Positions 37,163 to 48,153 of a stretch of 64,000 nt of DNA are shown one piece after another. The notes beneath the pieces are model-generated. The model ran no database searches and was not told the origin of the DNA. It saw only the letters and a list, made by a program, of their open reading frames with translations. Location: the NCBI GenBank assembly GCA_963402885.1, contig OY727093.1, positions 15,423,501 through 15,487,500 of the forward strand, read 5' to 3'. The position numbers and the translations under genes were made by a program. This DNA comes from Antedon bifida. Lineage: Eukaryota; Echinodermata; Crinoidea; Comatulida; Antedonidae. Position 1 is the stretch's first letter, and the number at the start of each line of letters is the position of its first letter.

Positions 37163-38786
37163 GGTTTTCCGCAACGAAGTTGCAGGAAAACCTCTTGTGA
37201 TTGTACGAAATCATCATCATCATCACCATCATCATCTTTTTTTTCATCTTCTTTCTTTCTGTATGATTTTTGTGTAACGCTTTTCTCTAAAACTTGCAAA
37301 CATAACATTTTTTTAACTATGTTGACATTTTGACATTTATGTAACGTCGTCAAGCGAAGCTTTTCATGATGCTTACAATTGCGCAACGTGACGTACGCGC
37401 GATTTAACGATTTTCTCGTATTTAACATAGCTCGACAACCAAATAACATTTCAACTTGAAACTTTGCAAAAGTTTAATTTATATTATGCGCTAACTTTCT
37501 GTGGAAAAAAAATTGCGTGTTTTACACAAAGTTACGCGCGCACGCGCATTTAAAATTTCAAAATGCGCAAAATTAATTTATAATCAACTTTCTACGCGTT
37601 TCATGTCGTTTTAAGCATGTCAAAAATTCCCACGCGTGCGCACATTTTTACGTGTGCGGTGCGCACGTAGCATTGAAAACGTATTTTTTTCGCGTGATTT
37701 ATGTTTTTCCAGCCTTTTCTAGTAATTTTACCAAATTTTAAACAATTTCGACTTAAAGATACGTCATACGAGCACGTCGAATTGGACAATTTGCGCGCGT
37801 TTTTTATGAAAAGGTTAAAAAATTCGTTTAAAATATGCCTTTTTTTAAACAGTCGTAATTTCTAAACTAGACGGTCAACTTTTTGTGGATGACATTTTCT
37901 GGAAGTTAATGAGTTGTAGATATCGGATCATATATTAATATGGCTAACCGGACATTGTGACGTCATCGTATTGCCACGCTAATATAAAATTTAGGATTTT
38001 TGTATCTTTCGTCATAGCTCATCACATTTAATAGAGCGCATCTCCACTTATCCGTTTTCCATTTTCACCCAAATTTTGATATTGTCTAGGTCAATCAACT
38101 GTCTTTCGCATGAATTATAAATATTTTACGTCATCATTCCTAAAAATTTAAATTACGTGTGGCATTAATTTCATCTTTACAGTAAATTTTAATCTGTTAT
38201 AGCTCGTAAGAATAAAATTTGATAATCACGATTAAAACGTTTTCTGGAAGCTATTGGATTTTAGATACGAAATCATGTGAAAATTTTGCCAATCGGATGT
38301 TGTGACGTCATCATATGGCCAGTTAAATGAAAAAAGTCGTATTTTCATCTTTTGCGTCATAATTCATTGCATTTAAAAGAGCGCGCATCAATATTTCACG
38401 TATTCAAATTTCTTCTACACGCTAATACGTTGTTGCTGAGATAATTTCTTTTCGGAAATGCTACCTTCGCGTTTCATTTTAAAACCGTCAACATGTTAAA
38501 AATTGCAATAAATAGCGGGTCCCGTAATTTCACCTATTCTACACTGTATGTGATATGGATACAGATTATACTGTGTATACTATATATGAATCAAAATAAT
38601 AGAATTCAGCAATAAAAACATATCATATTCTTCAGTTCAGGTCATAATGCCAACGTGGACACTTCCTTTTGTCCTCAACCTATCCCCTTAATGTTCGGTA
38701 CGGTAAGGTACGTCGTTACACGTTCATGTTGCACCACTTGCGCGGCGGAAAACCAAACTCGTCAAAGTGACGAGTTACATGTCTAG
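37163..38786 (-). mobile_element. Solitary inverted unit inserted in satellite
   Basis: A complete B-type unit (1624 bp) on the minus strand, from hairpin GGTTTTCC...GGAAAACC (37163-37192) to CTAG at 38783-38786. Its box (GGTTTTCCGC on its own strand) matches its tail. Flanks rejoin the satellite sequence ATGTTTATAA / TTTTTATTTTAGC seen uninterrupted near 25235, 39385, 41175 and 56830. Two extra T bases remain at the junction. This defines the mobile unit and its insertion at a T (A) run. Confidence 0.85.
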
Positions 38787-41290
38787 TTTTTATTTTAGCA
38801 ATGTCGCCCTCTATTAATGAGGTATGTTGATTTTTTTTTTAGCTAGCCTAAAGAATATACATGTTTCATTCAGTAGGCCTAAGTAGAATGGGGCAAGCTA
38901 AATTACTGCAAAAACAACCAAAAATTACTGAAAGTAATGTAAAACAACCAAAAAAAAACAACAATTTGATTATTATGTGTATATCTAAACATTTTAAACT
39001 TGGCCTATATAGGCTACTGTAGTTGTCTTTTTAATGGGTTTATGGCCTAGGCCATGAAATTGGATACTGTAGATTTTGTTCTTAAATTCATTGATAATAG
39101 TACATTCTTAAATTTTGATACATATTTTTACAGTCTATGATATTGTAGAAATTTACCGTAATAATAATTTTACCCAAAAATGATTACGATAGTAAGTAAT
39201 TTTAACTGAATTAGGCCTATCCTGTTAATGTTCTCTTCAGGCCTAAGTAGAATGGGGCAGGCTAATTACTGAAAACCACTGGAAATACCTGAAAATAACT
39301 GAAAGCTTACAGAAAAGAAACTGAAAACAACTAAAAGCAAATGAAAACAACCGAAAGCAAATAAAAAAACAAATGTTTATAATTTTTATTTTAGCAATGT
39401 CCCCCTCTATTAATGAGGTATGTTGATTTTTTTTTTAGCTAGCCTAAAGAATATACATGTTTCATTCAGTAGGCCTAAGTAGAATGGGGCAAGCTAAATT
39501 ACTAAAAAAACAACCTAAAATTACTGAAAGTAATGTAAAACAAACTAAAAAAACAACAATTTGATTATTATGTGTATATCTAAACATTTTAAACTTGGCC
39601 TATATAGGCTACTGTAATTGTCTTCTTTAATGGGTTTATGGCCTAGGCCATGAAATTGGATACTGTAGATTTTGTTCTTAAATTCATTGATAATAGTACA
39701 TTCTTTAATTTTGACACATATTTTTACAGTCTATGATATTGATGAAATTTACCGTAATAATAATTTTATCCACATAATTTGAAGGTAGTAAGTAATTTAA
39801 ACCTAAATATTTTTTTTAGCTAGCCTAAAGTTATACATGTTTCATTCAGTAGGCCTAAGTAGAATGGGGCAAGCTAAATTACTGAAAAAACAACCTAAAA
39901 TTACTGAAAGTAATGTAAAACAAACTAAAAACAACAACAATTTGATTATTATGTGTATATCTGAACATTTTAAACTTGGCCTATATAGGCTACTGTAATT
40001 GTCTTCTTAATGGGTGTATGGTAGGCCTGAAATTGGATACTGTAGATTTTGTTCTTAAATTCATTGATAATAGTACATTCTTTAATTTTGATACATATTT
40101 TTACAGTCTATGATATTGTAGAAATTTACAGTAATAATAATTTTACCCACATAATTTGAAGGTAGTAAGTAATTTAAACTTAAGTATTTGCTTTTTTAGC
40201 TAGCCTAAAGTTATACATGTTTCATTCAGTAGGCCTAAGTAGAATGGGGCAAGCCAAATTACTTAAAAAAACAACCTAAAATTACTGAAATAATGTAAAA
40301 CAAACTAAAAACAATAACAATTTGATTATTATGTGTATATCTAAACATTTTAAACTTGGCCTATATAGGCTACTGTAGTTGTCTTCTTAATGGGTTTATG
40401 GCCTATGCCATGAAATTGGATACTGTAGATTTTGTTCTTAAATTCATTGATAATAGTACATTCTTTAATTTTGATACATATTTTTACAGTCTATGATATT
40501 GTAGAAATTTACCGTAATAATAATTCTACCCACATGATTTGAAGGTAGTAAGTAATTTAAACTTAAATATTTGCTTTTTTAGCTAGCCTAAAGTTATACA
40601 TGTTTCATTCAGTAGGGCTAAGTAGAATGGGACAAGCTAAATAACTGAAAACAACAACCTAAAATTACTGAAAATAATGTAGAACAACTAAAAACAACAA
40701 CAATTTGATTATTATGTGTATATCTAAACATTTTTAAATGTTAAACTTGGCCCATATAGGCTACTGTAATTGTCTTCTTAATGGGTGTATGGTCTAGGCC
40801 TGAAATTGGATACTGTAGATTTTGTTCTTAAATTCATTGATAATAGTACATTCCTAAATTTTGATACATATTTTTACAGTCTATGATATTGTAGAAATTG
40901 ACCGTGATAATTTTACCCAACAATTATTACGATAGTAAGTAATTGAAACTGAATTATTGTGTAAACTAACTAGGCCTAGGCCTATCTTGTTAATGTTTCC
41001 TTCAGGCCTAAGTAGAATGGGGCAGGCTAATTACTGAAAACCACTGGAAATAACTGAAAATAACTGAGAGCTTACAGAAAAGAAACTGAAAACAACCAAA
41101 AGCAAATGAAAACAACCGAAAGCAAACAAAAACAAAATATAAACTAAATAAATAAAAAAAACAAATGTTTATAATTTTTATTTTAGGAATGTCGCCCTCT
41201 ATTAATGAGGTATGTTGATTTATCAGATGTTGTATTACAGATGCAAAAAACTCCTTATTAATACAAATATTTATTTAAGCAAGTTACATT
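38787..41290 (+). repeat. TAGGCCTA-rich satellite, block 2
   Basis: About 380-bp monomers starting with CTAGCCTAAAG at 38843, 39439, 39830, 40200 and 40583 (periods near 391, 370 and 383 in the last run). End modules with AGAATGGGGCAGGCTAATTA lie near 39250 and 41015. The block ends with GCAATGTCGCCCTCTATTAA (near 41188, one base varying) and the unique tail ATCAGATGTTGTATTACAGA. Confidence 0.82.
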
Positions 41291-41549
41291 AATTGGGTTT
41301 TTTTTCAAAATTATTATTGTACAGGTCCTGAAGAAAGATATGTGTTTTTTAAAGTCACATGGAGGTTTTTATTTTATTTTTTAATACAATACTTTACTGA
41401 TATGTTTAAGGTGTTTTTTTTTAATTTTAGTATTTTTTGCATGTCAAAACAATACATTTTGAAATGGTAACTAGCCCTAATGTACTTGTCTTCACTTTAA
41501 TGTCCCCATTCCCTACGTTTTTTAGATCTAATTTAAGGTCACAAACTAC
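41291..41549. other. AT-rich spacer, nothing recognised
   Basis: Poly-T runs and AT-rich sequence between satellite block 2 and the 3' end of the next LINE. No ORF with support. Confidence 0.4.
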
Positions 41550-43000
41550 ATTTTTTTTTTATTTATTCAGGTATAAAACACATTTACAAAACAGCAGCCA
41601 TTGGCTGATAACGTTTGTTTACAATCAATATACAAATTTAAAGTAAAAGAGGCACAATTATTAAACAGTATAGAAAAATATTATTATTATTATTTAAGAT
41701 TATTATTAGTATATACATTATTAAAATTATTATATAAAAAGTCGAAACGGCATCGAGAAAGTGAGAAATAATCATGGAAATCTACCCATATCACTTAGCA
41801 TTAATAAACTACAAGCGTAGGTATGGCAGACCTTTGGTATCGTTCAGTTTTACACCTGGGGGGAAGGAGACTTCCAGTACTAGTTGTATTAGATCTAAGG
41901 AGGTAGCATGTCTCGAAAACAGTTGGACTTGAGTAACTCCCTGCCAAAGGACAACACAAGAGTGTCTCTCCTTGCCTCGAGAGAAGGTAACCCTGTAACC
42001 TCTAGGGCATTGTCATAGGAAATGTAGGTAGCACCTAACATTATTCGACATGCTCTTTTCGGGATGGTCTCAATGTTGTTGGCCATTTTCTTGGTAATAG
42101 CACCATGTCATACCTGGCAAGCGTATTCCAAGATGGGCCTAATGTAGGAAGTGTACACAGTGATTAGGTCATCAAGAACAACATTGACTTTTTTTAAAAT
42201 ACATAGAGCAAAGAGTATTCTTGATGCCCGTGAGACAATATCTTGGGTGTTGAGGTCCCACTTCAAATTATTTTGAATTATGACGCCAAGCAATCTCATA
42301 TGTTCTACCACATCAAGGTTGGAGTCATTTAGATTAAAAATGGGAGACGCAGCGTCAACGCTGATGTCTTTCAAAAATTTAAATCATTATATGGCACTTA
42401 GAGGGTTTTGGGATCATATTATTCTTTCTACACCAATCATTAACATCATTAAGCATCTCTTGCATTGCAGGCCTTGCTCCTTTACTAACTACCTCTCCCA
42501 GGGTGAGGTCGTCTACAAATTTCCACCTTCTGCAGCTTACACATGCATCATTAATGAGCACCAAGAATAACACGGGACCAAGCTTAGTCCCTTGCGGGAC
42601 GCCACAGGTTATCTTACTAGAAAGTAGATGTACATCCAGTATATTTGGTATTCATGGTGCGATCAGTGAGGAAGCTGCAGATGGTGGGAATTATAGACGA
42701 CCTCACCCCGATGTCGATTAACTTCTTTATAAGAATGGAGTAGTCAATGAGGTCAAAAGCTTTGGTGAAATCAATTGCGCACAGATTAACGTAAGTTCCA
42801 CCACACTCAAGATCTTTAAGCTTAATTGACTCGGTGCTCAAAGATAATGGGATGTCGATGATTTCTTCCTACTTCCTTGTCTACAATCTAAGCTAATATT
42901 TATATCCTCGACGATCCACTTAACTAAAAACGATTCAAAGACTCTGGCTAGTATGGGGGTAAGGGAAATCGGCCTTAGGTTGTTAAGTGATTTAACACTT
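41550..43000 (-). pseudogene. Decayed LINE reverse transcriptase
   Basis: Minus-strand LINE with its 3' end at a poly-T (poly-A in sense) preceded by AATAAATAAA-like sequence at 41551-41575. RT pieces in several frames run from high to low coordinate: LRPISLTPILARVFESF (about 42970-42900), the motif A segment CAIDFTKAFDLID (42617-42841), FVDDLTL (42379-42573), a MRLLGVIIQNNLKWD thumb segment (42108-42374) and a C-terminal segment (41895-42086). At least three frame changes separate them, so it is non-functional. It is a different family from the array A LINE (VDD rather than MDD). Confidence 0.82.
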
Positions 43001-43002
43001 TA

Positions 43003-43350
43003 AAGATGTATTGTCCCCCAGAAAAAATAATTATTTATTTATTTTTTTTCTAATATGCCATTTTAATGTTACATGAAAGTTATCCACTTTGACCAAAAAT
43101 TAGATCAAAACAAAATTTATTTACCTCAAAAAACTGTAATTTAAAGCAATAAATAGTAAAATTGGCTGCCAGCCAATGGATTTTTGGTTGAATTTAACCT
43201 TTTATTTTGTCAATTTATAAGGGAAAAATTAATTTTTATAGTTTTTTTTTCTACGAAAATGATTAACTTTATTAAAATTACAAAATAATCTATTCAAAGT
43301 CTGATTTAATTAATCTTCATTTTTCATGTTTTCGGGGGACAATACATCTT
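43003..43350. mobile_element. MITE with 17-bp inverted ends and TA duplication
   Basis: Ends AAGATGTATTGTCCCCC (43003-43019) and its perfect inverse complement (43334-43350), flanked by TA on both sides. 348 bp, AT-rich, no ORF. A TA duplication and short TIRs suggest a Tc1/mariner-type mobilised element. It sits at the truncated 5' edge of the LINE RT. Confidence 0.78.
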
Positions 43351-43352
43351 TA

Positions 43353-43480
43353 ATGTGAAAATAAATACTATATGGTCCTATTGAGATAAATTTTTTCGTA
43401 TTTAAATGGTTACAAATGTGAAAAATAAGGTGATTTTAATCATTTTAGCAGCCCGCTATATATCCCAACATGCATTGCGC
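43353..43480. other. Short spacer between MITE and gypsy integrase
   Basis: AT-rich; no feature supported. The gypsy 3' end and 3' LTR are not found here, so the element is truncated at about 43480. Confidence 0.4.
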
Positions 43481-44142
43481 GCGGATCTATTCATTCTTTC
43501 AACTAATCCATTACTTTTAGGATAGTACAATGATGTTCTACTGTGTTTAATACCTCTCTCCTTTAAATCATTTTCAAACTCTATTGATACAAATTGTTTC
43601 CCATTATCGGATACCAACTCATTTCAAACTCTATTGATACAAATTGTTTCCCATTATCGGATACCAACTCATTTGGTAATTCTTTTCTTGCAAATATCTG
43701 GTCGAGAAAATTACATACTAAATGTAAATGTAATATCATTGGAAAAAGAAACTTCTGGCCATTTACTGAAATAATCAACGAGCACAATAGCATATCTACA
43801 CTTTTCAAATGGGCCTATTATATCAATAGCAACTTTTTGCCATGCATGTTCTGGTAACGCAATTGGTTGTAATGGGTGCATTGTAAGTTTTAGCTGTCTA
43901 TTTTGACACGGTTCACAATTCTTAATTTTATCTTCTACTTTACGATCTATAGCAGGAAACCAGTTTAGTTCTTTAATCCTGTTTTTTGTTCGTACAATAC
44001 CTTGATGTGCAGTATGTGCTTGATCAATTATTTTACATTGCAATGATTTAATTAAATCATTATTTAAACACAATTCATCTTTTACAAGGTAGTGAGGTTT
44101 CAATTCCTCATTTAACATGTTCATATGGGTATACTTGGCCAT
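43481..44142 (-). pseudogene. Gypsy integrase (broken)
   Basis: The H2C2 zinc-binding region (HQGIVRTKNRIKELNWFP, then CEPC) and the start of the catalytic core (AIDIIGPFEKCRYAIVLVDY) read at 43711-44142 on the minus strand. The segment with the second catalytic Asp (LVSDNGKQF) reads in another frame at 43581-43808. A 50-bp exact tandem duplication (43572-43621 repeated at 43622-43671) falls on that site and shifts the frame. The family joins cDNA to host DNA; this copy cannot make a full product. Confidence 0.82.
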
Positions 44143-44299
44143 GCAGTTGTAATATACTTCTTAAGTAATGTTGAGACATGATCAGTATTTGTTTCCTTAA
44201 TTAACTCATGTTTTGTAATGCAAGTCATCTAGCAATTCGCATGGTTTTATGACCTGAACTTAGCAATTTCAAATTAGCTTTGTGATCAGTACATAATGT

Positions 44300-45382
44300 A
44301 AATTTGTTACCCCATAAGTAATTAAACCATTTTTTACAAGCATATACACAAGCTAATGCTTCTTTCTCTCCCGTTTAATAATTACGCTCTGCACTTGTCA
44401 ATGTACGGGATTTAAATGCAATAGGAATTTCAATGTTTTCCTTAATTTGACTTAGCACACCACCTATTCCGTAATTATCAGTGGTAACAATCACTGGTAA
44501 TTTGAGATCAAACAAGTTCAATGCAGTACTTTTAGCGATTCTATTCTTTAGTTTATCAAATGCGGCTTGTTGTTCATTACCCCACACAAACGCATTTTTT
44601 TTCCTTAGCAAATGCCTTAATGGTTCTGATGTAGTCGCATAATTTGGTACAAATTTTGCATAGTATCCAAACATTCCCAAAGCAGTTCTCAATTCAGAGA
44701 TGTTGTTTGGAATTTTTGCCTCGATTATGGCTTTTACGTGGTCATTATCAGGTTGAGTCCTGAAGCCAAAATTGTATGACCTAAGTATTTGTTTCACTCT
44801 AAATTTGCATTTATCAAGGTTTAGCGTTAACCCTGCCTTTTTGTATTTTACTTTTACTAAAGCAACAATATCGTCAAGATAGCAACGTACACCCTTTTCA
44901 TTCATTAGGATTGAACTCATTGTTTTTTTAAATGCAGATGGTGCGGAAGCAAGACCAAAACATCTCTCTTATACTGGTAAAGGCCTTGATGTGTAATAAA
45001 AGCAGTTAAATCCCTACTTTCTTTATGTAATATTAATTGATGGTACGCAGATCTAAGAACGTAGAAAATACAGTAGCACCATGCAATGAATTGAATAATT
45101 CTACAGTGAAATCCTTCGCGAGTCCCACATTCCCACTGAACAATCTCGGATAGTTCTTATTTAGTTCTTGTTTGTATTCAGCATCATCAATTGTAGTAGT
45201 ATCTGTAGTGACTTGGACGCAAGCAATTTGTCCTTTCACAATGTTAATATTTAGGTTGCTAATCAAGTCCATCTCGAGAATAGGCAATCCTTTTTCTACG
45301 ATGTAAATCTTCGCGTGCACTTTATTCTGTGGCTCACTTGTAAGCGTAACCGGTAAATTCACAAATCCATGCACATGTATCG
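44300..45382 (-). pseudogene. Gypsy protease C-terminus, reverse transcriptase and RNase H (broken)
   Basis: From the MULE junction downward: the protease C-terminal part and linker (45382-45100), RT motif A (LDLRSAYHQ-like, about 45060-45030), the YLDD catalytic box (about 44880), and an RT thumb/connection segment with ELRTALGMFGYYAKFVPNYA. RNase H begins with VTTDNYGIGGVLSQ and runs to ERNY (44375). Little sequence lies between the end of the protease linker and motif A, so most of the RT finger region seems deleted. Frame changes occur near 45030 and 44920. Confidence 0.82.
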
Positions 45383-45392
45383 GTTCCTTGGA
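45383..45392. other. Left copy of 10-bp MULE target duplication
   Basis: GTTCCTTGGA, repeated exactly at 53914-53923 on the other side of the Mutator-like element. Confidence 0.9.
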
Positions 45393-45592
45393 GGGTGTGT
45401 CGAAAGCGAAGACCTCGAAAACAAAGATCGAAGACCGAAGACCTCGAAACAAATTTCGTTTTTAATCGTTTTTGCTGGTTTCACAAACAGACGTACCATG
45501 CTATTTACACGGAGACGGACGCACAAAAGTAAAAAAAAAAACAGCTCCCTCAGTTTCAATCAAATTAAATAGAATGAATGAACACGTGTGAT

Positions 45593-46200
45593 CGGATAAC
45601 ATTACAGCACACTCATCGCTTCGTTTTAAGTTTGTTTAAAAACCTAAGCCCACTGTACCATCATATTGATTGAGGCAGGCACACATTTCCTAGCTACAAT
45701 TTTTGTCATTTTCTCTCGTGAATAAATAAAGTTTATATTATAGGCCTATATTGGAAGGATCGTTTGTAATTCATTGATGAACGTAGCACAGGTCCAAGTC
45801 ATTATCCTTGCGGTATTCTTCCATTTGGCGTTAACCATCCATCATGACAAAGAGTTATTCAATTTTACTCGGTCTCTACGATTACTCAAGAAAGCTGTTA
45901 CCCATGATACTAAAACATCGTCCACATTCATCGCTTCAATCTTAGATTAGTATGTTTCTTTTAAACTCTAATTAGCGATGGCACACAATGGTATAGCATG
46001 GATTTGTGCACACTCACACAGTATCCATGTGGGCACATCGTAAGTGCTTTTAGTTTTGCTTCCATTACAAAGTGCGGATGATCAGATTTTCTGGTATACA
46101 GGTTGATTTTGACAGGAGCTCCAATGGGTTGCATTTCCGCAAGTTCTCTTTAATTTCCGTCATCATTATTACTCTTTGGTTGCAGGTTTAGCAAGGCCAT
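45593..46200. other. MULE interior, no gene seen
   Basis: Between the left terminal repeat and the short tandem duplication. No supported ORF. Confidence 0.4.
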
Positions 46201-46352
46201 ATACATGGCTGCAGTCCCGTGCGCAAATTTGAGTTACTGTTTACCGACTGACCGACATAGTGAGCTATAGAGTCACGTATACATGGCTGCAGTTGCGTGC
46301 GCAAATTTGAGTTAGTGTTTACCGACCGCCGACTTACAGTGAGATATAGAGT
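46201..46352 (+). repeat. Tandem duplication of about 75 bp
   Basis: ATACATGGCTGCAGT...GCGCAAATTTGAGTTA...TATAGAGTC occurs twice in a row with a few differences (copies start near 46201 and 46279). Confidence 0.75.
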
Positions 46353-48024
46353 CTAAAAACTGCTTTGTGTGACGCCATTAAGTTCTTGCATTCAAGTTTT
46401 TTAGCGATTATAATTTGTGTTGGTAGCTTCTTTGACATCCTATTCACTCTATTTCGTAGGACCAATATAGTGTTGATGATTTTGTTTTATAGCGGTACAC
46501 GTGTTGCCATCTAACATTTCCCATATCTTTTCGAAAATTTCCCATATTGGTATGAGTTATATGAACAACTTGGTTTCATTGTACAATTCAGCATGTCAGG
46601 TCCAATTTGGCATTTGATCCAGGACAGTAAGTGGCGAATTCTACAAAAAATGTAATTATTCCTATTTTGATAACCACATTTTAAAATGAATTTTATAATA
46701 AGACCGTGGTAGGTTTTTAAGTAGCTAATTTTTATTTGCAGCCTAATTTACCTATTTAATTACTGATCAAATAATTACATTAGAGCTTCTAGGTCCTGAC
46801 GAACAAACTTCCCAGCCCCGACCCATCTCTCATGCTTGTTCAAATACTGTTACCGTATCGTACCAATTCCAACAGGTTATTTCGCTTTATTAATTGTGAA
46901 ATTTTCAACAAAGGAGTTTGACCTGGGTTCTTGAAAAATTAAAAATGGATAAGATAACGTTAAATAATCAAGCAATATTGCAAATGATTTAGACAATGCA
47001 TCTCCCCGACCTGTGAAATTTGCAGAATAACATTTTTTTAAATCGAATTAAACGACGTCATGATTAGGCCTAATAAGTACAGTACAATTAAATCGTTGTA
47101 TCGTCACAGTATTTTTACTCTATACTAATCAAAGACAGCTTACATGGTTATACATAGTTTGATTTTTATGTTTTGTGTAGGGAAAACCGTTGATCAATAA
47201 ATTTAATTGGATCTACCAATTAGGTCAGCTGCTGTTGATTCCTTGTTTTTAATGTACACAGCTCTCACAACATACAGAAATTAAAAGAGTAAAATAATGT
47301 TTTAAAGTACTTTCTTTAATATGCACCATCCACAATAATGTCAACATTTGCAGTAATTCCAAAACAAAGTAAAATCCCAGAAATATCCAATAGAAATAAA
47401 GTGTAAATAATAGTTTAAAACTGTAGAGCTAGAGCTCGTAAAGGAAAAATAATGGCTGCTTATGCACTTGCACAGACTTGCACAGGCAAACAACAACTGA
47501 GCAGAACAAAAGAAAATCAGGACAATGGAAAACAAAAGAGAAACAGCACACTGTGCACACTTGGCAAATAATATGTAAATGAGAATGCAAATAAGAAAGT
47601 AACAGAATAAATGAATATTCATTGGGCAGAAACTTCTAGAATAATAGTAACTAAAGTAATATAAAATAAATACATGCACTCTGCAGTAACAATAAATAAG
47701 TTACATCTAACTTATTTCACCATGGTTATACGCTTTAATATTATTCATTATTGTTTAAAATGTTTGTCATAATATGTTTTATATCTACTTATTTTTTTGA
47801 AATGCATTGCTAGTATATTATAGATATAGGCCTACTAATAATAAAAATAAAAATTTACAAAACATCAAATATTTATAAAATAGATAAACACTAAAACATA
47901 TTTAATTTGACATATCAAAATCCACAATCAGTACCTCAGTTCTTCTGTATAACCACATATTAAATGGACACTTTGTTTGGTCCAAAATGGTTTAATTTTG
48001 TTTTATATTATGTGGTAATGTCTA
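46353..48024. other. MULE interior, AT-rich, no gene seen
   Basis: No domain was recognised in any frame. A 112-residue open frame at 47341-47679 (minus) is low-complexity and hydrophobic and has no supporting signal. Confidence 0.4.
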
Positions 48025-48153
48025 GGGCACTGTTTCTGCTGCCAAGCAAATACTGTATTTAATACAGTATTTTTTAATACCATATTTAATACGGTATTTT
48101 TGAATACCATACATATAGGCCTACGGTATACTTTTGGCAGTGGAAACGGCGCT
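48025..48153. repeat. Small foldback element, imperfect inverted ends
   Basis: GGGCACTGTTTCTGCTGCCAA (less its first base, about 48026-48045) pairs imperfectly with TTGGCAGTGGAAACGGCGC (48134-48152). The interior is rich in TACTGTATTTAATACAGTA-like palindromes. A further TGTTTCTGCTGCCAA copy at about 48251 suggests a second partial element. Confidence 0.5.

Noticed and set aside
43572..43671. Microsatellite or regulatory repeat
   Set aside because: It is a simple exact duplication of integrase coding sequence.
47341..47679. 112-residue minus-strand ORF in the MULE interior
   Set aside because: Hydrophobic, low-complexity reading of AT-rich DNA with no recognisable motif.
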